This document shows positions 23,162-23,393 of a stretch of 23,393 bases of DNA, in pieces. The DNA comes from CAJXZP01 sp047610145 (GTDB lineage: Bacteria; Bacteroidota; Bacteroidia; Flavobacteriales_G; Salibacteraceae). The stretch lies in the NCBI GenBank assembly GCA_047610145.1, contig JBLFZF010000049.1, positions 1 to 23,393 of the forward strand. Direction: 5' to 3'. Under the pieces are notes generated by a model. That model saw only the letters and a list, made by a program, of their open reading frames with translations. It did not search any database and was not told the origin of the DNA. The position numbers were made by a program, and so were the translations under genes. Numbering within the stretch: the stretch's first letter is position 1; the number at the start of each line of letters is the position of its first letter.

Positions 23162-23393
23162 TTAAGGAACTAGCAGCTTTTCGGTAATGCCATCGCCAAC
23201 TAAGAAAAATAATCCACTTTCAGCGATTCTAATAATATTATTCCCCCTTGCAATCATTTTAGATTTAACTACTTGACCTAAAGTGTTCACTACTTTAATT
23301 AATCCCTCATAATTTTCAATAGCAACTAATCCATCTATAGCAGGATTGGGAAACACTTTAATTGTTTTATGTTCTAAGTCTTGCGTTGCAGTG
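23162..23393 (-). CDS. C-terminal end of a T9SS-secreted protein (type A sorting domain; 5' part missing)
   Basis: The frame is open from the right edge to TAA at 23162-23164, so only the last 76 residues are visible. They form a Por secretion system C-terminal sorting domain of the TIGR04183 type: KTIKVFPNPAIDG, then LIKVVNTLGQVVKSK, IIRIAESGLFFLVGDG and the end TEKLLVP. The domain sends proteins through the type IX secretion system and is normally removed or anchored at the surface. What the rest of the protein does lies outside the window. This is the best single clue that the organism belongs to Bacteroidota. Confidence 0.87.
   Translation of the reverse strand, partial: TATQDLEHKTIKVFPNPAIDGLVAIENYEGLIKVVNTLGQVVKSKMIARGNNIIRIAESGLFFLVGDGITEKLLVP

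Overview
The window (23,393 bp, AT-rich) looks like a chromosomal stretch of a member of the Bacteroidota. The reasons are a type IX secretion system (T9SS) C-terminal sorting domain at the right edge, a TonB-dependent receptor with an N-terminal CarboxypepD-regulatory-like domain, FG-GAP/ASPIC-UnbV surface lipoproteins, and upstream elements matching the Bacteroidota -7 box TAnnTTTG. There are no tRNAs, rRNAs, insertion sequences, CRISPR arrays or phage genes that I can see. Nearly every gene is either exported or concerned with building something on the cell surface.

Layout, left to right. (A) 1-4387, minus strand: a five-gene operon encoding a membrane-anchored SGNH/GDSL hydrolase, two unrecognised secreted proteins with DUF4214-like C-terminal modules, a Tat-exported DUF1501-like protein (alkaline-phosphatase superfamily) and, running off the left edge, a secreted mono-haem c-type cytochrome with an unusual CX4CH motif. 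It recalls the PSCyt1/DUF1549/DUF1553 plus DUF1501 pairs of planctomycetes in reduced form. (B) 4545-6693, plus strand: a CRTAC1-like gene (TPR-like N-terminus, FG-GAP repeats, ASPIC/UnbV) broken into three frames. Each break is explained by a change in a short run or tandem repeat. (C) 6727-8424, minus: an 11-TM membrane protein with a soluble C-terminal domain, possibly a GT-C-type glycosyltransferase. (D) 8553-9293, plus: an aspartyl/asparaginyl beta-hydroxylase-family (LpxO-like) dioxygenase. (E) 17217 down to 9280, minus: a tightly packed seven-gene operon: TonB-dependent receptor, long-chain acyl-CoA/ACP ligase-like enzyme, acyl carrier protein, KAS III, SDR ketoreductase, DPM1/GtrB-like GT2 with two TM helices, and a PseH-like GNAT. 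(F) 17242-18552, plus: a vanadium-haloperoxidase/PAP2-family lipoprotein, convergent with (G) 22977 down to 18546, minus: a WecE/RffA-like sugar aminotransferase overlapping a 1096-residue FG-GAP/ASPIC lipoprotein. (H) The 3' end of a T9SS cargo gene lies at the right edge.

How they may work together (inference): the aminotransferase could make a nucleotide-linked 4-amino-4,6-dideoxy sugar. The ligase/ACP/KAS III/SDR set could make a short 3-hydroxyacyl-ACP, the GNAT could put the acyl group on the amino sugar, and the GT2 plus the GT-C-like membrane protein could move the sugar through a polyprenyl-phosphate carrier to a periplasmic acceptor. This resembles the logic of the viosamine island of Pseudomonas syringae flagellin and of the Arn pathway. 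What is unusual is that a TonB receptor gene leads the operon and is translationally coupled to it. No gene here has been tested and no database search was possible, so family calls rest on motifs visible in the sequence.
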